Origin: Bradyrhizobium sp. SZCCT0153
GTDB lineage: Bacteria > Pseudomonadota > Alphaproteobacteria > Rhizobiales > Xanthobacteraceae
Reading direction: 5' to 3'
Assembly (NCBI RefSeq): GCF_018129995.1
Contig: NZ_JAFCKS010000001.1
Coordinates: forward strand, 1,399,001 to 1,463,000
DNA length: 64,000 nt
The notes under the pieces were generated by a model. It was not told where the DNA came from, did no database searches, and worked only from the letters and a program-made list of their open reading frames with translations. Of the stretch, positions 9,046 through 18,047 are shown one piece after another (positions within the stretch are counted from its first letter, which is position 1; each line of letters opens with the position of its first letter). Made by a program: the position numbers and the translations under genes.

Positions 9046-9917
9046 GCACGGCCGCCGACGATCGCAGCGTGCGTGCGCCCTGGGTGCTGACCGCGCCCGC
9101 CTTGATGCTGTTCGTCGGCGTGCTCCTGATCCCGCTGGCGATGACCGTGATGCTGTCGTTCCACGATTGGGGCCAGTACAAGGGCATCGAGCCGGTCTTC
9201 ATCCTCAAGAACTGGCGCGAGATCGCGACCGATCCCTATTACGCCGAGATGTTCTGGCGGACGTTTCGGATCGCGATCCTGACCACGCTGCTCACGGCCG
9301 TGCTCGGTGCGCCCGAGGCCTACATCCTCAACCGCATGAGCGGTCGCTGGAAGAGCATCTTCCTGCTGGTGATCCTTGGGCCGCTGCTGATTTCCGTGGT
9401 GGCGCGCACGCTCGGCTGGGCGCTGCTGTTCGGCGGCAACAACGGCCTCGTCAACAAGCTCTTGATGTCGGCCGGGCTGATCCGCTTCCCCATTCCCTTC
9501 ATGTTCACCGAGACCGGCATGGTGATCGCGCTCGCGCATGTCATGATGCCGTTCATGGTGCTGTCGGTGTGGGCAGCGCTGCAGCGGCTCGATCCGCAGA
9601 TCGAAAATGCCGCGCTCTCGCTCGGCGCGGGGCCGATCACCATTATTCGTCGCATCATCATGCCCCAGATCATGCCGGGCGTGCTGTCGGGCGCGATCAT
9701 CGTGTTCTCGCTCTCGGCCAGCGCCTTTGCGACGCCCGCCATCATCGGCGGCCGCCGGCTCAAGGTCGCCGCGACGCTTGCCTATGACGAATTTCTCAAC
9801 ACACTGAACTGGCCGCTCGGTGCGGCGGTCGCAACGCTGCTGCTGGTCGCGCTGGTGTTGATCGTCGTCGGCAGCAATGCGCTGATCGAACGCCGCTACG
9901 CCGAGGTGTTCCGATGA
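9042..9917 (+). CDS. ABC transporter permease (PotB-like)
   Basis: 291 residues, about six membrane segments, with the permease EAA-type loop around LSLGAGPITIIRRIIMPQIMPGV that contacts the ATPase. It begins at the ATGA overlap with the ATPase gene and ends at another ATGA overlap with the second permease. This is the PotB-type half of the inner-membrane channel of the importer. Confidence 0.94.
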   Translation: MSTAADDRSVRAPWVLTAPALMLFVGVLLIPLAMTVMLSFHDWGQYKGIEPVFILKNWREIATDPYYAEMFWRTFRIAILTTLLTAVLGAPEAYILNRMSGRWKSIFLLVILGPLLISVVARTLGWALLFGGNNGLVNKLLMSAGLIRFPIPFMFTETGMVIALAHVMMPFMVLSVWAALQRLDPQIENAALSLGAGPITIIRRIIMPQIMPGVLSGAIIVFSLSASAFATPAIIGGRRLKVAATLAYDEFLNTLNWPLGAAVATLLLVALVLIVVGSNALIERRYAEVFR

Positions 9918-10720
9918 GACGGAACGGCCCGTTGGCGCTGATCTTCCACACCATCTTCGTCATCGTCATGGTGGCACCGATCCTCGTGGTCTGCCTCGTC
10001 GCCTTCACACCCGAGGGCTTCCTGTCGCTGCCGACCAACGGCTTTTCACTGCGCTGGTTCAGGGCCATCGCGAACTATCCCGAGTTCATCCACGCTTTCT
10101 GGGTCAGCCTCGGGCTCGGTGCCCTGTCTTCCTTCGTGGCTCTGCTGTTCGCGGTGCCCGCGGCGCTCGCGATCGCCCGCTATCGCTTCCGCGGCCGTGA
10201 CGCGCTGGCGGCGCTGTTCCTATCGCCGCTGATGATCCCGCATGTCGTGCTCGGCATCGCCTTCCTGCGCTTCTTCACCTCCGCCGGGATGGGCGGCAGC
10301 TTCGCCGCGTTGATCATCGCGCATGTCATCATCGTATTTCCGTTCGCGCTGCGGCTGACCCTCGCGGCCGCAACCGGCATGGACCTCTCGGTCGAGATGG
10401 CCGCGATCTCGCTCGGTGCCGGCGGCTGGACGCTGTTCCGCCGCGTCAGCTTGCCGCTGATCCTGCCCGGCGTCATCAGCGGCTGGGCGCTCGCCTTCAT
10501 CCAGTCCTTTGACGACCTCACCATGACCGTCTTCCTCGCCGCACCGGGCACCGAGACGCTGCCGGTGCGGATGTTCCTCTACATCCAGGACAACATCGAT
10601 CCGCTGGTGACGTCGGTCTCGGCCTGCGTGATCGCGATCACCATGACCGCCCTCATTCTGCTCGACAGCTTCTACGGGCTCGACCGTGTGCTCGCCGGCA
10701 AGGGCGATACGGGACGATAG
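9914..10720 (+). CDS. ABC transporter permease (PotC-like)
   Basis: 268 residues with about six membrane spans and the EAA loop ISLGAGGWTLFRRVSLPLILPGV. Length and order after the PotB-like gene match PotC. It overlaps the preceding gene by 4 bp and is followed 8 bp later, after an AGGAG ribosome-binding site, by the first flavoenzyme gene. Transport and oxidation are therefore probably expressed from one mRNA. Confidence 0.94.
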   Translation: MRRNGPLALIFHTIFVIVMVAPILVVCLVAFTPEGFLSLPTNGFSLRWFRAIANYPEFIHAFWVSLGLGALSSFVALLFAVPAALAIARYRFRGRDALAALFLSPLMIPHVVLGIAFLRFFTSAGMGGSFAALIIAHVIIVFPFALRLTLAAATGMDLSVEMAAISLGAGGWTLFRRVSLPLILPGVISGWALAFIQSFDDLTMTVFLAAPGTETLPVRMFLYIQDNIDPLVTSVSACVIAITMTALILLDSFYGLDRVLAGKGDTGR

Positions 10721-10728
10721 GAGAACTC

Positions 10729-11865
10729 ATGTCAGGGGAATACGACGTCGCCGTGGTCGGCGGCGGATTGCTCGGCTCCGCCATCGCCTGGGGCCTCGGC
10801 CGGCTCGGCAAGCGCGTCGCCGTGCTCGACGAAGGCGATATCACCAAGCGCGCCTCGCGGGCCAATTTTGCGCTGGTCTGGGTCCAGAGCAAGGGCCTCG
10901 GCATGCCAGCCTACACGATCTGGACTGTGCAGGCCTCACAAGCGTGGGGAAGGCTTGCATCCGAACTGAAGCAGCAGACCGGGCTCGACGTCTCTCTTCA
11001 GCAGAACGGCGGTTTCCATCTGACGCTCGGCGAGGACGAATTCGGCCAGCGCACCGAGCTGGTCAAGCGCATGCACAACCAGACCGGCGCGGCCGACTAC
11101 AAGATGGAGATGCTCTCCGCATCCGACGTGAAGAAGTCGTTGCCGCTGATCGGGCCGGAGGTCTCCGGCGGTAGCTATTGCCCGCTCGACGGCCACGTCA
11201 ATTCGCTGCGCACGTTCCGTGCGTTCCACACCGGTTTCAAGACATTCGGCATCGACTATTTCCCGGAGCGCCCGGTCTCGGCGATCAGCAAGAGCGGCGG
11301 TGAATTCCGCCTGACGACGCCGAAGGGCGAGCTTCGTGCCGCAAAAATCGTGCTCGCCGCCGGCAATGCCAATCAGACGCTGGCGCCGATGGTCGGCCTC
11401 TACGCGCCGATGGGCCCGACCCGCGGCCAGATCGTCGTGACCGAGCGTACCATGCCGTTCCTGCCGCACCCACTGACGACGATCCGCCAGACCGACGAGG
11501 GCACGGTGATGATCGGCGATAGCAAGGAGGACGAGCTCGACGATCGTACGCTGAAGCATTCGATCAGCGCCGTGATGACCGATCGTGCCCAGCGCATGTT
11601 CCCGCATTTGTCGCGGCTCAACGTGGTGAGGAGCTGGGCCGGCATCCGCGTCATGCCGCAGGACGGATTCCCGATCTACGACCAGTCTGAAACGCATCCC
11701 GGCGCCTTCGTCGCCTGCTGCCATTCCGGCGTGACGCTCGCCTCCAACCACGCCTTCGAGATCGCACGGATGGTGGCGCAGGGTGCGCTCGAGCCGGAGC
11801 TGGTCGGCGCGTTCTCGGCCAGCCGCTTTGGCGGTGCGGGCGCTGCGAACAATAGCGGCTACTAG
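10729..11865 (+). CDS. DAO-family FAD-dependent oxidoreductase (opine/amine oxidase subunit-like)
   Basis: 378 residues; the Rossmann fingerprint VAVVGGGLLGSAIAWGLGRLGKRVAVLDE lies at the N-terminus, and the late motif RSWAGIRVMPQDGFPIYD is typical of the glycine/D-amino-acid oxidase superfamily (SoxB, HcnC, OoxB). It would oxidise a secondary or primary amine to an imine, passing electrons to the Fe-S/flavin subunits encoded directly downstream. It is one of two such DAO proteins in this operon. Soluble, no signal peptide. Substrate not determinable. Confidence 0.9.
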   Translation: MSGEYDVAVVGGGLLGSAIAWGLGRLGKRVAVLDEGDITKRASRANFALVWVQSKGLGMPAYTIWTVQASQAWGRLASELKQQTGLDVSLQQNGGFHLTLGEDEFGQRTELVKRMHNQTGAADYKMEMLSASDVKKSLPLIGPEVSGGSYCPLDGHVNSLRTFRAFHTGFKTFGIDYFPERPVSAISKSGGEFRLTTPKGELRAAKIVLAAGNANQTLAPMVGLYAPMGPTRGQIVVTERTMPFLPHPLTTIRQTDEGTVMIGDSKEDELDDRTLKHSISAVMTDRAQRMFPHLSRLNVVRSWAGIRVMPQDGFPIYDQSETHPGAFVACCHSGVTLASNHAFEIARMVAQGALEPELVGAFSASRFGGAGAANNSGY

Positions 11866-11881
11866 AGATACTGAAGGAGCC

Positions 11882-12190
11882 ATGAGGCATCCCATGTTTA
11901 GACGATCCGAACAGGACAAACGCCCGCAAGTGCAGATCTTCGTCGATGGCATCGCCGTCGCGGCGCGCCAGGGCGACACCGTCTCCGCCGCGCTCTTGGC
12001 GTCCGGCCAGGACGCGCGACGTTCCACGGCAGTGAGCGGCGCACCGCGTCTGCCTTATTGCATGATGGGCGTGTGCTTCGACTGCCTCGTCACCATCGAC
12101 GGCGTCGGCAATCGCCAGGGCTGCCTCGTGCCCGTCGCCGAGGGCATGCAGATCGAGATCCAGAAGGGCAAGCGGGAGATCGGAAAATGA
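11882..12190 (+). CDS. (2Fe-2S)-binding small subunit (HcnA/opine oxidase type)
   Basis: 102 residues from an ATG with GGAG upstream; the longer frame begins inside the previous gene. The cysteine cluster PYCMMGVCFDCLV with a later QGC matches the plant-type ferredoxin fold of HcnA and of the small subunits of opine and proline dehydrogenases. It relays electrons between the flavoproteins. The stop overlaps the next start (ATGA), so the two subunits are translationally coupled. Confidence 0.92.
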   Translation: MRHPMFRRSEQDKRPQVQIFVDGIAVAARQGDTVSAALLASGQDARRSTAVSGAPRLPYCMMGVCFDCLVTIDGVGNRQGCLVPVAEGMQIEIQKGKREIGK

Positions 12191-13605
12191 CTGTGGCTCC
12201 CAAGCGCGAAGCCTACGACGTCGTGGTGATCGGTGCCGGGCCCGCCGGCCTCGCCGCGGCTGCGACCTCCGCCGAAGCCGGGCTGTCGACGCTGCTGCTC
12301 GACGAGAATGTCGGCCCGGGCGGCCAGGTGTTTCGCGCCATCGCTTCCACGCCGGTGACCGAGCGCAATCAGCTCGGTGCCGACTATTGGGTCGGGGCTG
12401 ATCTCGTGCAGGCGCTGCGCGCGAGCAGTGCCGAAATCATTCATCGCGCCACGGTCTGGAGCCTCGACCGCAACCTCGAAATCGCCGTCTCCGTCGGTGG
12501 GGCCTCGGCCTTCGTCAAGGCAAAGCGCGTGATCCTTGCGACCGGCGCGCTGGAGCGGCCGTTTCCGATTCCCGGCTGGACGCTGCCGGGCGTGATGACC
12601 GCGGGCGCGGCGCAGACGATGCTGAAATCATCGGCGCTGGTGCCCGATGGCCGCACGGTGATCGCGGGGCAGGGGCCGCTGCTCTGGCTGCTCGCCGCGC
12701 AGATCCTGCGCCTCGGGGGCCGGATCGACCGCATCCTCGACACCGCCGAGCGCGGCAATTATTTCGCGGCGCTGCCGCACGCCTTCGCTTTCCTGACCTC
12801 GCCCTATTTCGCCAAGGGCCTGTCGATGATGCGCGAAGTGAAAGCGAAGGTGCAGGTCGTGTCAGGCGTGACTGAGCTGTCGGCAGCCGGCGACGGCCAG
12901 CTCGCGAGTGTGAGCTATGTCGCCGGCGGCAAGCGCGAGACCATCCCCGCGGATTTGCTGCTGCTGCATCAGGGCGTGGTGCCGAACGTCAATCTGGCGA
13001 TGGCGGCCGGCATCGAGCATGGCTGGGACGAGCTGCAATTGTGCTGGTCGCCGGTGCTCGATGCGAGCGGCAATTCATCGGTCGCCGGCATTGCGATTGC
13101 CGGTGACGGCGCCGACATCGGCGGCGCGAATGCCGCCGTGGTGCGCGGGCGCATCGCTGCGCGGGCGGCGGTAGAAGCCTTGGCCCCCGCGGCTGGCGCG
13201 AAGCTTCCCGCGATGGCGACGCTGCGTGCCGATCTCGCCAAGGCCGAGCGCGGACGTATCTTCCTCGACACGCTGTTCCGCCCGTCACCGCAGTTCCGCA
13301 TTCCCTCGGGCGACACCATCGTCTGCCGTTGCGAAGAGGTAACCGCGAAAGACATTCTCGATGCCGTCGCGATCGGCGCCACCGGGCCGAACCAACTCAA
13401 GGCCTATCGCCGCACCGGGATGGGCCCGTGCCAGGGTCGGCTCTGCGGCCTCACCGTCACCGAGCTGATGGCGCAGGCGCGGGGCAAGACCCCGCAGGAG
13501 ATCGGCTATTACCGGCTGCGCGCGCCGGTCAAGCCGATCACGCTGGCCGAGCTTGCCGCCGTCCCGAAGAGCGAAGACGATATCAAGGCGGTGGTGCGCG
13601 GATGA
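12187..13605 (+). CDS. FAD/NAD(P)-binding oxidoreductase with C-terminal BFD-like [2Fe-2S] domain (HcnB/OoxA type)
   Basis: 472 residues. The FAD motif VVIGAGPAGLAAAATSAEAG lies at the N-terminus, with a second nucleotide fingerprint near VIAGQGPLLWLLAAQI. The C-terminus carries Cys380-x-Cys382 and Cys415-x4-Cys420, the BFD-type [2Fe-2S] ligand set. This is the large flavin/Fe-S subunit of HCN synthase, opine oxidase or dye-linked proline dehydrogenase complexes. It overlaps both neighbours by 4 bp. Together with the small ferredoxin subunit it could serve either or both DAO subunits in the operon. Confidence 0.92.
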   Translation: MTVAPKREAYDVVVIGAGPAGLAAAATSAEAGLSTLLLDENVGPGGQVFRAIASTPVTERNQLGADYWVGADLVQALRASSAEIIHRATVWSLDRNLEIAVSVGGASAFVKAKRVILATGALERPFPIPGWTLPGVMTAGAAQTMLKSSALVPDGRTVIAGQGPLLWLLAAQILRLGGRIDRILDTAERGNYFAALPHAFAFLTSPYFAKGLSMMREVKAKVQVVSGVTELSAAGDGQLASVSYVAGGKRETIPADLLLLHQGVVPNVNLAMAAGIEHGWDELQLCWSPVLDASGNSSVAGIAIAGDGADIGGANAAVVRGRIAARAAVEALAPAAGAKLPAMATLRADLAKAERGRIFLDTLFRPSPQFRIPSGDTIVCRCEEVTAKDILDAVAIGATGPNQLKAYRRTGMGPCQGRLCGLTVTELMAQARGKTPQEIGYYRLRAPVKPITLAELAAVPKSEDDIKAVVRG

Positions 13606-14723
13606 CCCAGAACGTGGATGCGATCGTCGTCGGCGGCGGCATCCACGGATGCTCCACCGCGCTGCATCTGTGCCTCGCCGGCCTGAAGCCGGTGCTGATC
13701 GAGAAGGACTATGCCGGCCGCCATGCGTCCGGCGTCAATGCCGGCGGCGTCCGCCAGCTCGCGCGGCACATCCCGGAGATCCCGCTCTCGATCCGCTCGA
13801 TGGGAATCTGGGAGAAGATCTCCGATCTCCTCGACGACGATTGCAGCTTCGAGAGTCACGGCCAGGTGCTCGTCGCGGAAAACGAGGACGAGCTCGCGGT
13901 CTGCCGCGCGCGTGTGGCCGAACTCAACGCGCTCGGCTTCACCCATGAAGAGCTGATCGACGCGACTGAACTCCGGCGTCTGGTGCCTGCGGTCGCCGAG
14001 ACCTGTCCCGGCGGCGTGGTCTCGCGCCGGGACGGCGCGGCCAATCCGGCGCAGACGACGACGGCGTTCCGCCGCAAGGCCGAGCAGCTCGGCGCCACCG
14101 TGCGCGAGGGCGTGGCGGCCAGCAACATCCGGCACAGCGACGGCCTCTGGCATGTCGATGTCGGTGCCGAGAGCTTTGCCGCGCCGGTGCTGGTCAATGC
14201 CGCCGGCGCCTGGGCCGGCAAGATCGCTGCTGATCTCGGCGAGCCGGTGCCGGTCGAGACCGTGGCGCCGATGCTGATGATCACCTCGCGCGTGCCGCAT
14301 TTCATCGATCCCGTCGTGATCCTGCGCGGGCGAAAACTCTCCTTCAAGCAATTCTCCAACGGCACCGTGCTGATCGGCGGCGGACATCTGGCGAGGCCCT
14401 TCCAGGATCGCAACGAGACGGTGCTGGACTGGAAGAGCCTTGCAACCAGCGCCCGCACCGTGTTCGAGCTGTTTCCGGTGATGCGCGATGCGACCATCAT
14501 GCGCGCCTGGGCCGGCATCGAGGCGAAGATGAAGGACGACATCCCCGTGTTCGGGCCGAGCGTGCGGCACCAGGGCCTTTTTCACCAGTTCGGCTTCTCG
14601 CTGCACGGTTTTCAGCTCGGCCCCGGCGCCGGCGCCGTGATGGCGGAGCTGATCGTCAATGGCGGCACCCAGACCAGGATCGGCGATCTCGGCATCGACC
14701 GCTTCCATCCTTCCACGCTCTAG
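13602..14723 (+). CDS. Second DAO-family FAD-dependent oxidoreductase
   Basis: 373 residues from the ATG overlapping the previous stop. N-terminal VDAIVVGGGIHGCSTALHLCLAG is the FAD fingerprint; GRHASGVNAGGVRQLARH resembles the FAD-contacting loop of the SoxB/opine-oxidase group, and RAWAGIEAKMKDDIPVFG is the C-terminal DAO motif. It is distinct in sequence from the DAO protein at 10729, so the operon encodes two catalytic flavosubunits around a shared Fe-S/flavin pair. Amine, amino acid or opine substrate inferred from context only. Confidence 0.9.
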   Translation: MTQNVDAIVVGGGIHGCSTALHLCLAGLKPVLIEKDYAGRHASGVNAGGVRQLARHIPEIPLSIRSMGIWEKISDLLDDDCSFESHGQVLVAENEDELAVCRARVAELNALGFTHEELIDATELRRLVPAVAETCPGGVVSRRDGAANPAQTTTAFRRKAEQLGATVREGVAASNIRHSDGLWHVDVGAESFAAPVLVNAAGAWAGKIAADLGEPVPVETVAPMLMITSRVPHFIDPVVILRGRKLSFKQFSNGTVLIGGGHLARPFQDRNETVLDWKSLATSARTVFELFPVMRDATIMRAWAGIEAKMKDDIPVFGPSVRHQGLFHQFGFSLHGFQLGPGAGAVMAELIVNGGTQTRIGDLGIDRFHPSTL

Positions 14724-14743
14724 CAACAAGACAAGAGGACATC

Positions 14744-15091
14744 ATGAGCATCACCCGCAGCATCCGCACGCCCATCATGCACCGCGCCGTCGAGGCCAAC
14801 GGCTTCGTCTTCCTCGGCGGCACCATCGCCGACGACACGTCCGTGTCCATGGGGGACCAGACTCGCAACATCCTCGGCAAGATCGCCGGCTATCTGAAGG
14901 AAGCGGGAACCGACAAGAGCCGCATCGTCAGCGCCTCGATCTTCGTCACCGATCTGTCCAAGAAGAAGGAGATGGACGCGGCCTGGACCGAGTTCTTCGG
15001 CGACGATTTACCGACCCGCGCCACCGTCGGCGTCGCCGATCTCGGCGGCAGCGCGCTGATCGAGGTGGTGGTGACCGCGCTCAAGGGTTGA
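14744..15091 (+). CDS. RidA family reactive imine/enamine deaminase
   Basis: 115 residues, slightly short of the classical 125-130, with the RidA-like features GGTIADDT, GDQTRNILGKIAGYLKEAGTDKSRIVSASIFVTD and a C-terminal ALIEVVVTAL strand. The conserved catalytic Arg of canonical RidA (in the PTR-x-x segment) is matched by DLPTRATVGVADL. RidA hydrolyses imines released by amine or amino-acid oxidases, so its place right after two such oxidases fits well. It is the last gene of the 6943-15091 run; the 104-bp gap to the convergent dctA holds nothing else. Confidence 0.9.
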   Translation: MSITRSIRTPIMHRAVEANGFVFLGGTIADDTSVSMGDQTRNILGKIAGYLKEAGTDKSRIVSASIFVTDLSKKKEMDAAWTEFFGDDLPTRATVGVADLGGSALIEVVVTALKG

Positions 15092-15195
15092 CGACAGCCG
15101 TTCGGATTGTTCGGCCGAATGGAGCGATTGTGCCCGCCAGAGGCGCTGCGTGCCAACGGCGGGATCATCCGATCTCGCCTCCCGGTCCGTACGGC

Positions 15196-16530
15196 CTATG
15201 CTGCCGCGCTGCCCCCCGGTTCGAGCGCCTCACCCATCTCCAGCGGATGGGCCATGGTCTCGTGCAGCGCATCGCGGTCGAGCTCGCCTTCGGAGATGCT
15301 GATGACGACGCAGGCGACGCCGTTGCCGATCAGATTGGTCAGCGCGCGGCATTCGCTCATGAACTTGTCGATACCGACCAGGATCGCGATCGACTGGATC
15401 GGAATATCAGGCACGATCGAGAGCGTGGCCGCGAGCGTGATGAAGCCGGCGCCGGTGACGCCCGAGGCGCCTTTCGAGGTGATCATGGCAATACCCAGAA
15501 TGCCGAGCTCCTGCCAGATCGTCAGATGGGTGTTGGTCGCCTGCGCCAGGAACAGCGTCGCCAGCGTCATGTAGATGTTGGTGCCGTCGAGGTTGAAGCT
15601 GTAGCCGGTCGGGATCACGAGGCCGACCACCGAACGCGAGGCGCCGAGATGCTCCATTTTCTGGATCATCTGCGGCAGCACCGTCTCCGACGACGAGGTG
15701 CCGAGCACGATCAGCAATTCGTCCTTGATGTAGGCGATGAAGCGCAGGATCGAGAAGCCGGCGAGGCGCGCGATCGCGCCGAGCACGACCAGCACGAACA
15801 GGATGCTGGTCAGATAGAACGTGCCGATCAGGGCCGCGAGGTTGAGCAAGGAGCCGAGGCCGTAGGCGCCGACGGTGAACGCCATCGCGCCGAAGGCACC
15901 GATCGGGGCCGCGCGCACGATGATGCGGATGATGCCGAAGAACATCTTTGCGGCCTTGTCGATCGCTTCCGCGATCGGCTCGCCGGCCTTGCCGAGGAAG
16001 GCGATGGCGAAGCCCGACAGGATCGAGATCAGCAGCACCTGCAACAGATCGCCGCGCGCGATGGCGCCCAGATAGCTGTCGGGGATGATCGCCATCAGAT
16101 GGGCGACGATGCCTTCCTCCTTGGCCTTGGTGACGTAGGTCGCCACCGACTTCGGGTCGATCGTGGCAGGATCGATGTTGAAGCCGTGCCCGGGCTGGAG
16201 CACCTCGCCGACCAAAAGGCCGACGGCGAGTGCGACGGTCGAGACCGATTCGAAATAGATCAGCGACTTCAACCCGACCCGCCCGACGCGCTTGAGATCG
16301 CCCATCGAGGAGATCCCGTGCACCACGGTGCAGAAGATCACCGGCGCGATCATCATCTTGATCAGCGCAATGAAACCGTCGCCGAGCGGCTTCAAGGCCT
16401 TGCCGAGATCGGGATAGAAATAGCCGATGAGCACCCCGAGCGCGATCGCGATCAGTACCTGCACGTAGAGGATCTTGTACCAGGGCTGATGCCGGCGATG
16501 GATGGCTGGCTGGATTGCGAGTTGTGTCAT
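15196..16530 (-). CDS. dctA: C4-dicarboxylate:cation symporter DctA
   Basis: 444 residues from MTQLAIQ; an upstream in-frame start would add 23 unlikely residues. Hallmarks: [21 protein letters not shown] at the N-terminus, the serine-rich [13 protein letters not shown] substrate loop, and [13 protein letters not shown]. Length and motifs are those of rhizobial DctA, which imports succinate, fumarate and malate. Several re-entrant and transmembrane segments are evident. It is divergent from an NCS2 permease and convergent with ridA. No dctB/dctD two-component genes are in the window. Confidence 0.95.
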   Translation of the reverse strand: MTQLAIQPAIHRRHQPWYKILYVQVLIAIALGVLIGYFYPDLGKALKPLGDGFIALIKMMIAPVIFCTVVHGISSMGDLKRVGRVGLKSLIYFESVSTVALAVGLLVGEVLQPGHGFNIDPATIDPKSVATYVTKAKEEGIVAHLMAIIPDSYLGAIARGDLLQVLLISILSGFAIAFLGKAGEPIAEAIDKAAKMFFGIIRIIVRAAPIGAFGAMAFTVGAYGLGSLLNLAALIGTFYLTSILFVLVVLGAIARLAGFSILRFIAYIKDELLIVLGTSSSETVLPQMIQKMEHLGASRSVVGLVIPTGYSFNLDGTNIYMTLATLFLAQATNTHLTIWQELGILGIAMITSKGASGVTGAGFITLAATLSIVPDIPIQSIAILVGIDKFMSECRALTNLIGNGVACVVISISEGELDRDALHETMAHPLEMGEALEPGGSAAA

Positions 16531-16655
16531 ATTGTATGCCCCGGAACGTATTGATCTTGCATGATTTGCATCATGTGATGGCCGTCGCAGAAGCGACAAT
16601 CACATTTTTGTCTGTTCGCACGAAGATCGATCGCTGCACCGCAACTGGGGGGAAG
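16531..16655. promoter_or_regulatory. Divergent dctA / NCS2 permease control region
   Basis: 125 bp. CATGAT (16560-16565) and ATCATG (16570-16575) form a perfect 6-bp inverted repeat with a 4-bp centre, 30 bp from the dctA start. It could be an operator for either gene. A GGGGGGAAG ribosome-binding site precedes the permease ATG at 16656. Confidence 0.45.
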
Positions 16656-17975
16656 ATGTCGATCGCCACCGGCTCGGACGAGCAATCACAGGGCTATTTC
16701 CCGCGTTGGAAGCTGAAGACCTCCGGCGTGATCATGCCCGAAGAGCGGCTGCCATGGGGCCAGACCGTCGTCTCCGGTCTCCAGCATTGTGTCGCAATGT
16801 CGGGCTCAACGATCATCGCGCCGCTGCTGATGGGGTTCGATCCCAATGTCGCGGTGCTGTTCTCCGGCATCGGCACGCTGATCTTCTTTGTCATCGTCGC
16901 GGGGCGCGTGCCGAGCTATCTCGGCTCGAGCTTCGCGTTCATCGCCGTCGTCATCGCCGCCACCGGCTATGCCGGGCAGGGGCCGAATCCGAATCTCTCC
17001 GTCGCGCTCGGCGGCATCATTGGCGCCGGCGTGCTCTACGGTGTGATCGCGCTGATCGTGATGTGGTCGGGCGTCGGCTGGGTCGAGCGCCTGATGCCGC
17101 CGGCCGTCACCGGGGCCGTGGTCGCCGCGATCGGCCTCAACCTCGCGCCGGTCGCGGTCAAGGCGGTGAGCGCCAATGCGTTCGATACCTGGATCGGGCT
17201 CGCGACCGTTTTGATGATCGGCGTGGTTGCAGTTGCCGCTCCCGGCTTGTGGCGCCGCCTGCCGATCATCCTCGGCGCGATCGGCGGATATGTCTTGTAC
17301 CTGCTGTTCGCGAACGGCCTGGGCTTCGGCAAGCCGGTCGACTTCGCGCAGCTCTCGGCCGCGCCGTGGCTCGGCCTGCCGAATTTCACGGCGCCGAGTT
17401 TCCATGCCGATGCGATCTTCCTGATCGCGCCGGTCGCGGTCATTCTGGTCGCCGAGAACCTCGGTCACATCAAGGCCGTCGGCGCCATGACGGGCCGGAG
17501 CCTCGATGACTATCTCGGTCGCGCGCTGCTCGCCGACAGCCTCGCGACCATCGTGGCGGCCTGCGGCGGCGGCACCGGCGTCACCACCTATGCCGAGAAC
17601 ATCGGCGTCATGGCAGCGACGAAGGTCTATTCGACCTTGCTGTTTGGCTTCGCGGCCACGGTGTCCATCCTGCTCGGCTTCTCGCCGAAATTCGGCGCGC
17701 TGATCCTGTCGATCCCGGGACCCGTCATCGGCGGCCTCTCGATCGTGCTGTTCGGGTTGATCGCAGCGATGGCGGGCCGGATCTGGGTCGAGAACAAGGT
17801 CGACTTCGCCAATCCGGCGAACTTGATCACGATTGCCGTGGCATTGACGGCGGGCGCGGGCGATCTCACGCTCAAATTCGGCGCGTTCACGATCGGCGGA
17901 ATCGGCACCGCAACCTTTGGCGCCATCATCCTGTACCAGATCCTGACCTCGCCGCTTGCCCGGCGCGCCGAATGA
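16656..17975 (+). CDS. NCS2-family uracil/xanthine permease
   Basis: 439 residues from the ATG behind a strong GGGGGGA site; the frame is open 47 codons further upstream but overlaps the dctA start region. QHCVAMSGSTIIAPLLMGF is the first NCS2 motif, and ENLGHIKAVGAMTG with the following GGGTGVTTYAENIGVM are the substrate- and proton-coupling segments of UraA/RutG/UapA carriers. About 12-14 spans. Proton-coupled uptake of a pyrimidine or purine base is expected; which one cannot be told. Not linked to other purine genes except possibly the amidohydrolase at 4390. Confidence 0.92.
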   Translation: MSIATGSDEQSQGYFPRWKLKTSGVIMPEERLPWGQTVVSGLQHCVAMSGSTIIAPLLMGFDPNVAVLFSGIGTLIFFVIVAGRVPSYLGSSFAFIAVVIAATGYAGQGPNPNLSVALGGIIGAGVLYGVIALIVMWSGVGWVERLMPPAVTGAVVAAIGLNLAPVAVKAVSANAFDTWIGLATVLMIGVVAVAAPGLWRRLPIILGAIGGYVLYLLFANGLGFGKPVDFAQLSAAPWLGLPNFTAPSFHADAIFLIAPVAVILVAENLGHIKAVGAMTGRSLDDYLGRALLADSLATIVAACGGGTGVTTYAENIGVMAATKVYSTLLFGFAATVSILLGFSPKFGALILSIPGPVIGGLSIVLFGLIAAMAGRIWVENKVDFANPANLITIAVALTAGAGDLTLKFGAFTIGGIGTATFGAIILYQILTSPLARRAE

Positions 17976-18047
17976 ATCGCAGCGATGCGCTGAGGGATGG
18001 AACAAAAAGCCGGTTCCGTCGATGATCAGGCGTCCCGGAGAGAACTC

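Noticed and set aside
14659-16554. 631-codon plus-strand frame over ridA and dctA
   Set aside because: Shadow of dctA in the opposite strand with repetitive charged composition; no motif.
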